Source: Acetobacter okinawensis JCM 25146
GTDB lineage: Bacteria > Pseudomonadota > Alphaproteobacteria > Acetobacterales > Acetobacteraceae
Direction: 5' to 3'
NCBI RefSeq assembly: GCF_000613865.1
Contig: NZ_BAJU01000018.1
Location: 1-50,276, forward strand
DNA length: 50,276 bases
A program made the translations under genes and the position numbers. Positions 8,824-18,871 of this stretch are shown here, one piece after another (within the stretch, counting starts at the first letter, position 1; each line of letters begins with the position of its first letter). The notes under the pieces were generated by a model. The model had not been told where the DNA came from and did not search any database. It saw only the letters and a list, made by a program, of their open reading frames with translations.

Positions 8824-9938
8824 GGCTTAGCTCCCATGGTGGCAAAAATTGCGGTGATGTCGTAGCCGTCGCTCACGGCGCCAAGGGTTGGGGTCATGAC
8901 CGTCCGCCTCAGGCTGACCCGATCGAGACGGGGAAAGCTGTTCCAAGCGATGGCCCTTGGGTCGGCGTGCCAGGGAAAGCGCACGGAGATGAACTGAACA
9001 CTTTGCGCGGTGGTGCCTGTGGTCTGCGTTTTACCCGAGGCGATGGCGGGTGAAATTCCGGCGGCCTGCAGCATGCCCACAAAGAGGCGGATCGGATCAC
9101 CCTGCTGCGGTGTGCCAGTGCGACCGGGTTGCGGGTGAATGGCTGTGAGCAGATCGTCGGCGTCGGCGTTGCCGGACACCTGACCGGGGGGGGCATCGAG
9201 CAGAGTGCCGCCCGCGCGGATCCAGCGCGTATTTAGGCCGCCCTGATCGCATTGCAGGCTGGCCAGCGCCCATCCGTGTGAGTGGGGCCTGATGGGCGCG
9301 ATAGCCTCCATGCAAGCTGTGATGATTTCCGCAGGTCCACTAGGCGCGACAGTTGGTTTAATGTTGCGCAGGGCTGCTTCACGGGCCTCTCGGGCGAGGC
9401 GCTCCGCTTCATGGGCGCTATACAACCCCCAGCCTGTTAGCGCGACAAGGCCGATCAGCCCACTTGTTGCCAACAGGATGTAGACGGTGCGTAAGGACAC
9501 CGGGCGTAGGGTAATAGGAGCGGGGCTGAGGCGTGCGAACCAGCTTTCGAGGTCTGTTTCGGCAATACTGTGTTTGGATGTGTAAGTCTGGCCGGCGAGT
9601 GCTTCACGCAGTGTGTTGATTGTCTCGCTGTCATAGAACTGGTCCGATCCCGGTAGCAGTTCCCCGTCTTCGTCTGTTGCGACGACCCATAGAGCGCCCC
9701 CGCCCATGTCGAATTCGGCATAGGAGAGGGGCCCCAGAACGGCAGCGGTCGCGATGGCGAGACTGTTGAGGCCGCTGCCTGCATGGCCGCGGCTGATGGT
9801 GATGAAGGCCGCACTCTGGGGGCGCCCGGGATAACGGGCATAGTGGGTTGCGTGGGCGAGGCGTCCTTCGGCACGCAATGTTGCGCCGCTCGGACGTGTG
9901 CCGTAATCGCGCCAGACCATGTCCGCGCACCACATCAT
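8820..9938 (-). CDS. pilO: PilO-like pilus accessory protein
   Basis: A 372-residue protein of the IncI PilO type. An N-terminal actin-like/ring-like region (GSGLNSLAIATAAVLGPLSYAEF ... LLPGSDQFYDS) is followed by one transmembrane helix (VYILLATSGLIGLVALTGW) and a coiled linker, then a periplasmic domain. The ATG at 9938 has no convincing ribosome site. A better start would be the ATG at 9966, one base after the pilP stop, reading MARILPLNGHDVVRG. That frame matches the expected PilO beginning but lies one base out of phase, so one extra base near 9925-9932 probably hides the true N-terminus. It overlaps pilQ by ATGA. Confidence 0.7.
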   Translation of the reverse strand: MMWCADMVWRDYGTRPSGATLRAEGRLAHATHYARYPGRPQSAAFITISRGHAGSGLNSLAIATAAVLGPLSYAEFDMGGGALWVVATDEDGELLPGSDQFYDSETINTLREALAGQTYTSKHSIAETDLESWFARLSPAPITLRPVSLRTVYILLATSGLIGLVALTGWGLYSAHEAERLAREAREAALRNIKPTVAPSGPAEIITACMEAIAPIRPHSHGWALASLQCDQGGLNTRWIRAGGTLLDAPPGQVSGNADADDLLTAIHPQPGRTGTPQQGDPIRLFVGMLQAAGISPAIASGKTQTTGTTAQSVQFISVRFPWHADPRAIAWNSFPRLDRVSLRRTVMTPTLGAVSDGYDITAIFATMGAKP

Positions 9939-9967
9939 GGCCGTTAAGGGGAAGGATTCTGGCCATG

Positions 9968-10561
9968 CTAGGGCATCCCTGGCATGGCGCCAAACGGCGA
10001 GGGGGTCGTCTGAGGCTGATGTGACGGTGCTGCTGTCCGCACGGGTTGGGCCGGGAAACTGCTTGTCGCGTCATTGAGGCGTATGGTCTGGCCATCGGCA
10101 TTACGGACAAAAACGCCTGTCCGGGTGATGGCTGTGACCTTTAGCCCGTCCGGTAAGCCCGTGCCGGTTGTCACCTCGGCCGTGCTGCCGTCCACGAAAA
10201 CCAGCGTCGCACTGGCGCCATGCTGATCGACGTAGAGGGAGTCTGTCTGGGGCAGCGCGGGGGCAGGTGTGGGCTCAACGGGCTGAGGGGGTGGTGGGGG
10301 TGTGTTGATGGTCTTGTCGCCTGACTTCTCCCCTTTAGCCTTACGTTCAGCATCGGCGATTTTTGCACTCAGATCAGCAGCTGTGGAGCGTTGCTGCAGA
10401 TAGGTGACGCAGGCATTGTTCGCGTCGAGGGCAGCTATAGGCAGGGTCTCGCCTGGAGCGGGTGCGATCATGACGCCCGAACAGTCAGTGGCGTGCGAGG
10501 GTGTCGCCATGAAAACGGGGATCGCCAGAGTGCAGGCGATGACGGGCAGGATCTGTCTCAT
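9968..10561 (-). CDS. pilP: PilP-like periplasmic pilus protein
   Basis: A 197-residue exported protein with a cleavable signal peptide (ending ATPSHA), a short helical segment (TAADLSAKIADAERKAKG), a Pro-rich linker, and a C-terminal beta domain containing repeated short strands (ATLVFVDGSTAEV, GVFVRNADGQTIRL). This matches PilP of IncI thin-pilus systems, which links the inner-membrane platform to the PilN secretin. The start overlaps the pilN stop (ATGA). Confidence 0.75.
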   Translation of the reverse strand: MRQILPVIACTLAIPVFMATPSHATDCSGVMIAPAPGETLPIAALDANNACVTYLQQRSTAADLSAKIADAERKAKGEKSGDKTINTPPPPPQPVEPTPAPALPQTDSLYVDQHGASATLVFVDGSTAEVTTGTGLPDGLKVTAITRTGVFVRNADGQTIRLNDATSSFPAQPVRTAAPSHQPQTTPSPFGAMPGMP

Positions 10562-12261
10562 AGGGTGTGGGCCTCAACGGTGATGAGGATACGGTTCTTG
10601 ATGGTGTCGGCATCGCCGCCGCCGCCGAAGATCCAGTTGTAGGGAGAACCGACGCCGTTCATCTGACGTGAGGTGCTGTCGCCCGAGTAACCGGAGAGCA
10701 CGAGCATTTCGCCATTCTTGAGGACGATGTTGTCGGTCAGGGTGGTGCCTGATGTTTTGGGGAGCTGCATGCCAGTGGTGCTGTTGGCAAGGTCGATCGA
10801 CAGCACAGTCTGGATCAGGAAATGCAGATTGAGGACGATCTGGTCATCGCTGATGCGCGGCGTGACCGACCCCTCAAACCCGGACATGACGACGCCGGGC
10901 GACTGGGACGAAGAGGAACCTGCATTGGTGGCGAGATAGGATGCGGCGTACTGCACGTAGGTCGTGTTGGTGCCGTGCTGGAAGGGTGCGGGCACGCCGT
11001 TGGTGGTGACGACACCGCGTTCGTCGAGTTCGGTCGCGTTGTTGAGCGATTGCAGGGCCTGCACGGAAAGATCCGTGCCGCTCATCTTGCCCTTGACGAT
11101 CTGGGCACCGAAGCTGAACGGGGTGGTCTGCGACTGGATCAGCGGGATAGCGGCCGGGGTTGCACTGGCGACGAAATACTTGGAGAACTCTTTGGCCGCG
11201 ACCTGAGGACTGACACCGTAATTGCTTTCGCGGTCGAACTTGAGCGCCCAGACCCGCACTGTGATGGCGACCTGTTTGGTCAGCATGGTTTTGAGGCCAT
11301 CGTACCATTCATCGATCCCCACTAGCTGGTCGGGGGTGCCGGAGACTGTCAGAGTTCCCAGACCTGGATCCACCAGGACGTCAGCGCCGTTGCCTGCGAT
11401 CTGGGCGGCTTCTTGCAAATGAGCCAGACGATCGGTTTTGATCTGCTCCCATACGCCGGTCATGCCCTGAGACTGGCTGCCGCTCCCCGAGCTGTTGCCC
11501 GATCCCATGCCCATGCTGGAGCCAGACGACATCCCGCCACCCATCCCGCCCATGCCCGAACTGGAATTACCAGAGCCGCCACCGCCTGTGACGGCGGTAA
11601 TCGCCGAGGTATTGCTGGTCTGGCCATCAAAGGCAGGGATTACGTAGGTTTTGGTGATGTTGCGGAAGAACTCCTCCGTGCCGTCCTTAAAGCGCTCGCT
11701 CACTCCGAAGCGTGTGGCAAGTGTTGCGAACAGGCCGTGGCGGGTACCGGTATATTCGAGCCATGGGCCACGTGCGGACGATGTCTGGACATAGGTTGGA
11801 TGGTGTAGGCTTACATGCGATGTGGGCTGGGGGGATGCTGATTGTATGGCCGGTGGCGCCGGCAGCGATGTGCCATTAAAGGTAGGCGCGTTTAACCCGC
11901 TTAGTGCATTTTGGGTGGTGGTCTGAGGAGGTGTTAAGGTGTCGTCAGCGTCGGGTCGCACCCGGATGGGAATGCCGGTCCGTATGCTGAGTTGCGTTGC
12001 AGCCTCGCGTAGTGACAAAGGCCGGGACCATGACACCGTGATGGCTTCACGTAGTATGGGCGGAATCACAGTTGCGGGTTTGACGGACTCACCGATCAGA
12101 TAGGGCTTGTCACTCGAAGAGATCAGTTCGCGCGTCGGGATATGAGTATTTTCTGCATGCTCATAATAGCGCTTTTCCTGATGGCGGGCTTCATTGAACT
12201 CTGCGCAGCCGCTCAAGGTGAGGAGTGCGGTTGCGGAGAGAGTGAGAGGGCGCAAGCGCAT
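10558..12261 (-). CDS. pilN: PilN-like lipoprotein secretin
   Basis: A 567-residue outer-membrane secretin for the type IVb pilus. It has a lipobox (TLSGC, Cys 19), N-terminal ring domains (REAATQLSIRTGIPIRVRP), a low-complexity Gly/Ser/Met-rich insert at about 245-290, then a second ring domain (VLVDPGLGTLTVSGTPDQL) and the C-terminal secretin domain with GFEGSVTPRISDDQIVLNLH and DNIVLKNGEMLVLSGYS. The order and lipidation match PilN/BfpB. The start overlaps the pilL stop (TAATG). Confidence 0.88.
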   Translation of the reverse strand: MRLRPLTLSATALLTLSGCAEFNEARHQEKRYYEHAENTHIPTRELISSSDKPYLIGESVKPATVIPPILREAITVSWSRPLSLREAATQLSIRTGIPIRVRPDADDTLTPPQTTTQNALSGLNAPTFNGTSLPAPPAIQSASPQPTSHVSLHHPTYVQTSSARGPWLEYTGTRHGLFATLATRFGVSERFKDGTEEFFRNITKTYVIPAFDGQTSNTSAITAVTGGGGSGNSSSGMGGMGGGMSSGSSMGMGSGNSSGSGSQSQGMTGVWEQIKTDRLAHLQEAAQIAGNGADVLVDPGLGTLTVSGTPDQLVGIDEWYDGLKTMLTKQVAITVRVWALKFDRESNYGVSPQVAAKEFSKYFVASATPAAIPLIQSQTTPFSFGAQIVKGKMSGTDLSVQALQSLNNATELDERGVVTTNGVPAPFQHGTNTTYVQYAASYLATNAGSSSSQSPGVVMSGFEGSVTPRISDDQIVLNLHFLIQTVLSIDLANSTTGMQLPKTSGTTLTDNIVLKNGEMLVLSGYSGDSTSRQMNGVGSPYNWIFGGGGDADTIKNRILITVEAHTL

Positions 12262-13201
12262 TACCGAACGTCTCCGTGGGTGATTACGAGAGTCTTGTTG
12301 GGAAAATGGAAGTTCACCTTGATGGCGCGACCTTGCTCGGCGAGGGCATCGACGATCTGTTCGATCGGACCGTGTTCCTTGTCCTCAAAATCACCGGTGA
12401 ATACGGCCGTCGCGGGAATGTTCCAGTTGATGTCCTCGGGCCATTCGACAATCCAGCCTACCTGAGCCCCCCATGCGATGACCTGTTCACGGATGGGTTC
12501 ACCATGTGTGAGCACCCACTGTCGCGCCGGGTCAGGGGCTGAGGGCATGTTCTGGGTCTCAGGGAGCGGTGCAGGTGTTTGTGTAGGTACTGGATATTGG
12601 CGTGTCGTTGGTTCCGTGGTGTTGATCCTGAGGGGTAGACGGGTGAGATAGGGGATGAGATCGGTTCGGGCGCGATAACGGCTGGCACTGTCCGGGCGGG
12701 TTGTGTCGTGAACGAAGCAGTGACTGGGATCGTCTGAACCTGAGGAGCACGTAGAGTGACGGCCGTACCCTCGAGTAGGGTGCAGCCGGACTTGCGTACG
12801 AGCTGTCCGGCTGTGTCATGGACGTAGGAGCAGGTCATCTCCCCATCGCCGGCATGTACGGTCATCAGGAGGTGCTGAGGTATCGCCTGTAGATCAAGGT
12901 GGATTGTCAGTGCACCCGGGTAGGGCATGCCATCTGGTGCAAGCGCGAAGCCACGTGCGCGTAGCGCGTTGTCCAGAGTTTGCTGCACACTGGCATTTGC
13001 CGGGATGAAGCGCAGAACGCGCAGTGTTGTCTGGCGCGGATCCATGCTCGCCGTGAGGATGTCACTGGCCTGTATGCTTAGTGCCTGCGCATCGGGCACA
13101 CTGACGCCAGCAATCCGCGAGCTGTTGTCTTGCTGTAATGTTGTGCAGGCGCTGAGGGCTGTAAGGCACAGTAGTGCTGCACTCGTGTGTCTGGAGATCA
13201 T
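12261..13201 (-). pseudogene. pilL: PilL-like lipoprotein with TcpQ-type C-terminus, frame-disrupted
   Basis: N-terminal piece: lipoprotein signal with lipobox (TALSAC) from the ATG at 13201, then a domain of about 170 residues and a Pro/Ser-rich linker. C-terminal piece (ending at 12261): a TcpQ-like domain (WVLTHGEPIREQVIAWGAQ, WNIPATAVFTGDF, VNFHFPNKTLVITHG) that in IncI PilL serves the secretin. The frames differ by one base; adding one C to the CCCC run near 12637 joins them into one protein of about 313 residues with a continuous Pro/Thr linker. If the break is real, an internal ATG at 12548 could still make the C-terminal domain alone. Confidence 0.65.
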
Positions 13202-13250
13202 GGGCGGGTTCCGTAGGTAGCGCGCACGGTGGGATGGGTGGTTTCGGTGC

Positions 13251-14195
13251 CTACCAGCTGAAGGTCGTCGATGACGGCATCGAGACGTAGGAATCACCGG
13301 CGACATGGTAGGCATTGGCTTGGGCGATATGTGGCGCGAGGATGACAAGCTGGGGGCGGTGAACAATCTGGCCCTGCGGGAAGTCGATGAAGGTGTGACC
13401 CGCATCGCGATAGACGCGTAATGGTGTCCATGGCGGTGTTGCGCCACTGAGCGTGTAGCGGAAATCAGGGTTGGAACGCCCGTAGGCCGCAAGCGGGCTG
13501 GCGGGCGCGAAGGGGGGCTGCGACAGAGGATCGTTGGGGGCGTGGGTGAAGGCGATACTGGTCATGCTGGGAGTGCTGGCGACCAGTTGGATGTTGTAGG
13601 TTCGCCGGCTTGTTGGCAGGCTGATCTGGGCCTCACGCGCCTCTGGGCCGGGTTCGATGGCCAGAGCCCATCCCGCATGGATCCCGTGTGTGCCGCGCAC
13701 CAGATCGGTGTGCCAGTGTTCTGTGTCGCTCAGGGTGATCTGGCTGGCCTGAGCGGTTTCGCCGAGTTCGAGACGGACAAGACAGATTGCCGGATACTGA
13801 CAGGTGACGGTGGGTCTCCCATCACCGAAGGCAAACCATGTGATGCCGCCTTTACCGATGAGCGGCGTTGCATTGATGGCACCGTGCGAGGAGGCTGCTG
13901 GTGTCGCAGGCGGCGTGCCAGACGTGGGGGGATTATTAGCCGTCGCCGAAGGCCTGGTGGCGGTTGCGACGGTGCTTCGTGCGCTGCCCGGCAGGATACG
14001 CAACGCCGGGTCGTCGCCAAGCCGCTGCTGCATGTTTGTGATGAATCCATGGACGCGGTCGATGCTTTGCTGCAACGCAAGCTCAGCCGACGGCATCCCA
14101 GGTGTATCGACGCGCACCGGGGCGGTATCAGCGTCATGGTCGTGCGTGCATCCACTCAGGATACACAGCGCGACGAGGAGGTGTGCCTTCTTCAT
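13251..14195 (-). CDS. VirB9/TrbG-like outer-membrane lipoprotein
   Basis: A 314-residue lipoprotein (lipobox ILSGC) with a Ser/Thr/Pro-rich stretch at about 75-108, then a VirB9/TrbG (CagX) domain. The N-terminal beta domain includes ITWFAFGDGRPTVTC, ICLVRLELGE and SRRTYNIQLVAS. The C-terminal domain includes NPDFRYTLSG, WTPLRVYRDAGHTFIDFPQG and AYHVAGDSYV. VirB9 proteins form the outer-membrane layer of type IVA secretion systems. Finding one between dotO and pilL, in a cluster that already has the type IVB counterpart DotH, is unusual. The ATG is 5 bases after a copy of the recurrent promoter-like motif, so the message may be leaderless; no ribosome site is seen. Confidence 0.75.
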   Translation of the reverse strand: MKKAHLLVALCILSGCTHDHDADTAPVRVDTPGMPSAELALQQSIDRVHGFITNMQQRLGDDPALRILPGSARSTVATATRPSATANNPPTSGTPPATPAASSHGAINATPLIGKGGITWFAFGDGRPTVTCQYPAICLVRLELGETAQASQITLSDTEHWHTDLVRGTHGIHAGWALAIEPGPEAREAQISLPTSRRTYNIQLVASTPSMTSIAFTHAPNDPLSQPPFAPASPLAAYGRSNPDFRYTLSGATPPWTPLRVYRDAGHTFIDFPQGQIVHRPQLVILAPHIAQANAYHVAGDSYVSMPSSTTFSW

Positions 14196-14200
14196 AAGGC

Positions 14201-14224
14201 CAGTATCGCGCAGGCCGTTGTGAC
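14201..14224 (-). promoter_or_regulatory. Recurrent promoter-like motif, site B (upstream of the VirB9-like gene)
   Basis: Minus strand GTCACAA (14218-14224), 11-base spacer, ATACTG (14201-14206), in the 41-base gap between dotO and the VirB9-like gene. It ends 5 bases before the ATG at 14195, so a transcript starting 6 bases after the -10-like box would begin at the start codon. Confidence 0.65.
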
Positions 14225-14236
14225 GGCGCGCAGGCC

Positions 14237-17200
14237 TCAGGCAGCCTCCCTCAGCGTTGCACCCAGACCGACCGCATCACAGATCTCGCGCGCCAGACCG
14301 GTGACGACGCCGCCCATTGCGGCCTGTGCGTCAAGGGAGTTCGTGTCGTTCAGCTGGGCATTGGTGCGCCGCTTGATTTCATCGGCCGCAGTGCCTTTGG
14401 GAAATACGCGCGACAGGCGGCGACGTGCTTCGACGGAGCCCAGAGCACTGTAGACACGGCGGCGTAGGGCGGCATCCTCCGGCTTAGTGGACAGCGCCCA
14501 GAGTTCGACAGGACCGAGAGTGTTGAGGAGGTACATTTCGTACCAGTCTTCGCCTACCTTGATCTGCAGCAGCAGAGGCGCGCCGCTGCCATCGGGACGG
14601 GGCCCCTGCAGGGCGTTGTGGACAATCTGTCGTCCGGCGGCACTCAGGCCCAACAGGTCGGCGGCTTCATCGGCCTCGGGGGGGTTGGCGGCTCCCAGAA
14701 TGAATCGGGCTGTCGAATGGGCGGTGAGATAGGGGCCAAAGTCGGTGATCTTCTGGCTGGTCAGGCCAAGATGGACAGCGAGCTTGGCGGCGCGACGTGC
14801 CGCCTCTTCGAAGAGCTGCAGCACGAAAGGTGCCTGAGCTGCACGCTGGAATTCGTCGCATTCGAGGCGCTTGTAGCTTTCACGGAATTCGCGGAAGCGT
14901 TCGCGGTGGATGTCGCGCACATGGGCGGGCACCTTGTCCGCCTCCTCGGGGGAGAGAAAGAAATTCCGTCCGATGATCTGAAACCCGAGCAGATACATCA
15001 GCTCGGACTGACGTGCGTTCTCACCGATCCCTTCGGGGGCGACACGGCCGATATCGAGTGCGACAATACGCGCATCGCCCAGATCAAGACGGGTGGGCCG
15101 GTTCAGTGTCGGATATTTGCCGATGAACGCGTCAATATAACGCCTGAAGACTTCAAGGCCCGTTTCACCGCCTGATGTGGGCGTATTGGAGCCGTAATTG
15201 TCGCTCACCTGCGGCAGGTAAGTGGCAGCAATCAGATCCTCAACTATTGGCACAGCGTGCTGTGTCGCTATCCGCGCCATTCGCATGTTGTTACGCGCTG
15301 CGAAACTGTCGGCAATGTCCCACCAGGTTGTGTGGTCGTTTGTCTCAACCCCCTGTCGCGCGATAGCTTCGTCTATCAGGGGGTTGTCGGTCTGGCGGTA
15401 TTTTTTGATGTGCGTCGAGTAGGTCTCATCCGAACACATCTCATAGGCGGCGAATATGGTCGCATCGATGATCTGGTTCATTCCCTCGAAGGGCATACCT
15501 GTCAGCGGCATACACACGGTCGAGAGGAAGTTCGTCAGAAACGCGCGATGGTGTTCAAGCGGCTGGCGACAGCAGGCTTCCGTATCGAAGATATTGTAGG
15601 CATGATCGTCAATGAAGTCGAACGGGATGAATTGGGCCTGATGGGCGTCTTCGGCGCGCAATCCGTTGCGCACCATGTCGATGAAACCACTGGCTGCGTC
15701 CCCGATGTCGAGTTTGCCGATGAGGGGGAGGCGCGGGCCGGCATCAGTCAGGGAGGCGGTACTTAGAACGGTGGCGAGCAGCAGGGAGTTCGCCAGCATA
15801 GACTTGCCACTCCGGGATGGTGCTACGAAGAGGTCAAGTGTCGCAACACGCCCGCTACCGGTGGGGTCGAAGGGCACGATGGTCCCGTCATTGGCGCGCA
15901 GCAGCGCCGCGCCATCCGGCCAGGGGGCGGCCATCCGGAAACACGGCATGGTCAGCAGGGTTTCATCAAGGGGTGCTGCTGTCGCGGGAGCTGTCGAGGC
16001 CAGCGCTATACCCGGAATGGATGACATGACGCCGGCCATAGGGTCGCCGCACAGGCGACTTGCCGAGGCGCCACCCCAGCCGCCGATAGCCTGTTCGAGG
16101 GTTGAGGCGCGTCTGGCCAGCTGGACGCGCTCACCCGTTGTCGCACAGGTGGCAAAGGACGTGCGGGCGGAAATGACGGTCTCGCCCGCCTTGCGTCGCC
16201 GCTCGAGATCTTTAAATGCGTCATAGACCGCGTGGTTGAGCCCAAAGCGCAGGATGGTCGCCACCTCTTTTTTCCAGCCCATAAAGAGAGGGCCTGTTCC
16301 CTGAATGGTTGTGTTCATGCGCCATGGCATACGGTGGGCGGCGAGCCTGGAGGACAATTCGACAAAGGGTGTGGGGGTCTCGGACATCAACTCCAGATCG
16401 ACCGGGCGCCAGTCCCGGGTGCCCAGCGTAACGGTGGAAAAATTCGGCTTATAGGCGTCATCCATGAAGATCTGTTCGCGCAAGGGCGCCCAGAGTGCAT
16501 CTGCGGCATTGGCGGGCCGCTCCTTGTCGGGAATGATGGAGGGTGGCCGTCTGTTAGGCGTAGAGGGTGTCCAGCGTGAGCCATGGACTTCGGGGTAGAT
16601 CTCTTCACGGATGGCGCGCAGCGCATCATCCGGTGTGAGCTCATCCATCAGGACGCCCTGATGCTCGAAAACGTGACGGATGTGAGTGACAAAGGCTGTG
16701 TGGATGGTCGCGAGTTCCGTTGAGCCCATGAGCGGGTTCTGGCCGTCACCCAGATCGGGTAGAAGTTTTGATGCCTCTGCGCGGGCGGCCTTGCTGGCGG
16801 CCAGTTCCTGTTTGGACAGACATCCCTGCCGGCTCCACAGGGCCAGCCATGTACGTTCGTGGCGCATTTTGGGAATAAGAACGCGCTCACGTTCGGAGAG
16901 GATGTCCTCGAACTGCGCGTTCAGGGCGGCGGCAATTCTGCGTCGCTCACTCAGATTGCGGTTCACGAAGGCTGAGGCGTCAGGTTCAGCCATATAGAAA
17001 AACTGCAAAGCGTGACCTGGGCCGTCCATCTGCCCGCCCATGGCCTGGCGTAAGGCACGGGCCTTGTCCTCAATCTCGGTGCGGTTGGCCATCTGCCGCA
17101 GCCCTTTGACGCGCAGCAGGGTGACATAGTCACCACTAAAGGTAATGAGCCGTGTTCGTCGCATGTCGCAAGATCGCAAAAGGACGACAAATCCCGCTTT

Positions 17201-17361
17201 GACATCTGTGACAGATAGCCAAGACCCCGCAGCAGCAGATCCAGCGGTCGGAAACCGCCCTTGAGCGGGGCAGGATTTTCCTGTTCAGCCGTGGGGCCAC
17301 CTGTCGCTAACGCTGGTGGTGCGGGTGTCGTGGTAGGTTTTTTCTGCCACAGGCGTTTCAT
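14237..17361 (-). pseudogene. dotO: DotO/IcmB/TraU-like type IVB secretion ATPase, one frame break near the 5' end
   Basis: The large VirB4-class ATPase of the type IVB system, about 1,040 residues once joined. The first 70 codons (start 17361, overlapping the icmJ stop) end with the family-like block SSFCDLATCDEHG. The rest continues one frame back with TRLITFSGDYVTLLRVKG, so one base is missing near 17145-17160. Walker A is APSRSGKS (about residue 470), and the C-terminal half carries the long RecA-like fold. A TTG start at 17179 could make a protein of 980 residues lacking the N-terminal tip. It energises substrate transfer together with IcmJ/DotN and other coupling proteins. Confidence 0.82.
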
Positions 17362-17888
17362 GGGGAGTGGTTCCGGTTGATCAGGAGTGTGCGCAGGGCC
17401 TCGCTATGCTGCTCGCGCCATGCGGCGACGGGCAGGATGCGCAAACCCGAGACGGCGTGGTGACGTTTGAATATATGATGGGGTGCGAGCGAGGACGCCG
17501 CGAGACGTAGACGCGACGGGTAGTAGGTGCCGACTTTCTCGATGGCGGTTTCACGCTTGGCGGAAAGATCGTCGAGGATCGTCAGCGCATGGTTGTGCGC
17601 CGGCTGGCCAGAACGTCTCACCAGCAGGGCAGTCCACGCTGCGCTAAGCAGGCGTGAGAGGCTGCCCTGATCGAGCTGCGGTAGCCAGATGATGGCGGCG
17701 TGTCGGTCGATCTGTTCTTCGTCGGCCGCATAGGCTGGTGCGCAAACAAGGCAGAGCGCGCTGTCGTTGATCGTGAGGGTTGCGCCAGACAGACCGCAGC
17801 AGGCGCATGCGGTCTGAGTATTAGGGGGGAGCAACCGGGTAGTCAGGCTCCCCTTGGGCGCACGGAAATGAGTGACCAGATCGTGCAT
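17358..17888 (-). CDS. icmJ: IcmJ/DotN/TraT-like coupling-complex protein
   Basis: A 176-residue cytosolic protein with paired cysteines (CACCGLSG and, 17 residues on, CLVC) that look like a structural zinc site. The following ALAY-type helices and HNH-like layout fit DotN/IcmJ (IncI TraT), an adaptor of the type IV coupling complex. It is coupled upstream to icmD (TAATG) and downstream to dotO (ATGA); the icmJ-dotO pair is conserved in Dot/Icm and IncI systems. Confidence 0.75.
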   Translation of the reverse strand: MHDLVTHFRAPKGSLTTRLLPPNTQTACACCGLSGATLTINDSALCLVCAPAYAADEEQIDRHAAIIWLPQLDQGSLSRLLSAAWTALLVRRSGQPAHNHALTILDDLSAKRETAIEKVGTYYPSRLRLAASSLAPHHIFKRHHAVSGLRILPVAAWREQHSEALRTLLINRNHSP

Positions 17889-18277
17889 TACTGGTTGAAT
17901 TTGATTGTCTGCTGTTCGCCCGTAATCGTTGCTTTAGATCCCCAGAGCGTGGTGCTTGCTGTCCGTTCGTAGAATGGCAGGGCCAGAAGACAGGTGCCGA
18001 CGACGGCGGCGCCGAGGATTTTGCCGTAGCTGGTGTTGTTCCCCCCCATGCCGTTGTGTTTCTTGTAGGCGCTGAAAAGAGAACCAATCAGCAGACCGCC
18101 GCCCCCGATAAAACCAACCGAATTGATCAGATAGCCCCAAGCCGTGTTCACATGGCCGGTCGCGGTCTGCATCATTTCGTCGATGGCCTGTGCGTGACCG
18201 ACCCCAGTCAGCGCCGGCACGACAAGAGCGGTTGCGCCCAGAGCGAGGGCGACGTGGCTTTTGATCCGTACGTTCAT
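17888..18277 (-). CDS. icmD: IcmD/DotP/TraR-like membrane protein
   Basis: A 129-residue protein with a signal peptide or first membrane helix (ALALGATALVVPALTGVGHAQ) and two more hydrophobic segments (LINSVGFIGGGGLLIGSLF, KILGAAVVGTCLLALPFYE). Size, glycine-rich second helix and position match IcmD/TraR, a small inner-membrane protein of type IVB systems. It follows the TraQ-like gene by 21 bases, and its stop overlaps the icmJ start. Confidence 0.72.
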   Translation of the reverse strand: MNVRIKSHVALALGATALVVPALTGVGHAQAIDEMMQTATGHVNTAWGYLINSVGFIGGGGLLIGSLFSAYKKHNGMGGNNTSYGKILGAAVVGTCLLALPFYERTASTTLWGSKATITGEQQTIKFNQ

Positions 18278-18298
18278 GTATTTGTGTCCTTTTAGAAA

Positions 18299-18859
18299 TT
18301 AAGAGGAAAGAAGATGAAGTTTCTTTGCGAGCGCTGGCCCTATCGTGTCGGCGTTCATCAGCAGAAAGCCACCAATGACCATGCACAGATTGGTGGTCGT
18401 TGACGTATTGCTCCGACCTTGCATTGAGCTGAGCTGGCGCATGATGGAGACGTAGACCCAGAAAGCGCCATAACTCATGAAGTAGTATCGGAAGACATGC
18501 AGTATCGCGGTGAGTGTCGCGGTTGGCCCTTGGGAAATCGCCGACTTGAGGCTCTCGGCAGAAAATGTGACCTGACCTGCGGAGTTGACCCCGCCTACGC
18601 TGGCCGTTGCGGAGAGGCCCAACGTGGCATTGCCCATGTTGAGGAATTCGGTAAAGGAGAGGAGCGAGGCTCCGAAGGCGATCAGGGCAACGCAGACTGG
18701 GAGACTGCTGCTTGCGCCTGTTGCCCCGGTGCCTCGTCTGTAGAAACCAAAAAGGCTGCCCAGCAGGCAGGCGGAACCGCTGATATAGCACAGCGTTGGT
18801 AGAGCGATTGCGGCGGCGTTGCCGATTGAGCCGGCGAAATCTAGAAGGTCCTGCAACAT
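18299..18859 (-). CDS. dotE: DotE/IcmC/TraQ-like membrane protein
   Basis: A 186-residue protein with about four hydrophobic segments (AAAIALPTLCYISGSACLLGSLFGFY, VCVALIAFGASLLSFTEF, YYFMSYGAFWVYVSIM, LCMVIGGFLLMNA). The pattern and its place between dotF and icmD match TraQ of IncI and IcmC/DotE of Legionella, related to the DotV/IcmD group of small polytopic subunits. It starts 12 bases after dotF. Confidence 0.7.
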   Translation of the reverse strand: MLQDLLDFAGSIGNAAAIALPTLCYISGSACLLGSLFGFYRRGTGATGASSSLPVCVALIAFGASLLSFTEFLNMGNATLGLSATASVGGVNSAGQVTFSAESLKSAISQGPTATLTAILHVFRYYFMSYGAFWVYVSIMRQLSSMQGRSNTSTTTNLCMVIGGFLLMNADTIGPALAKKLHLLSS

Positions 18860-18871
18860 GGTTTGCGCGCC

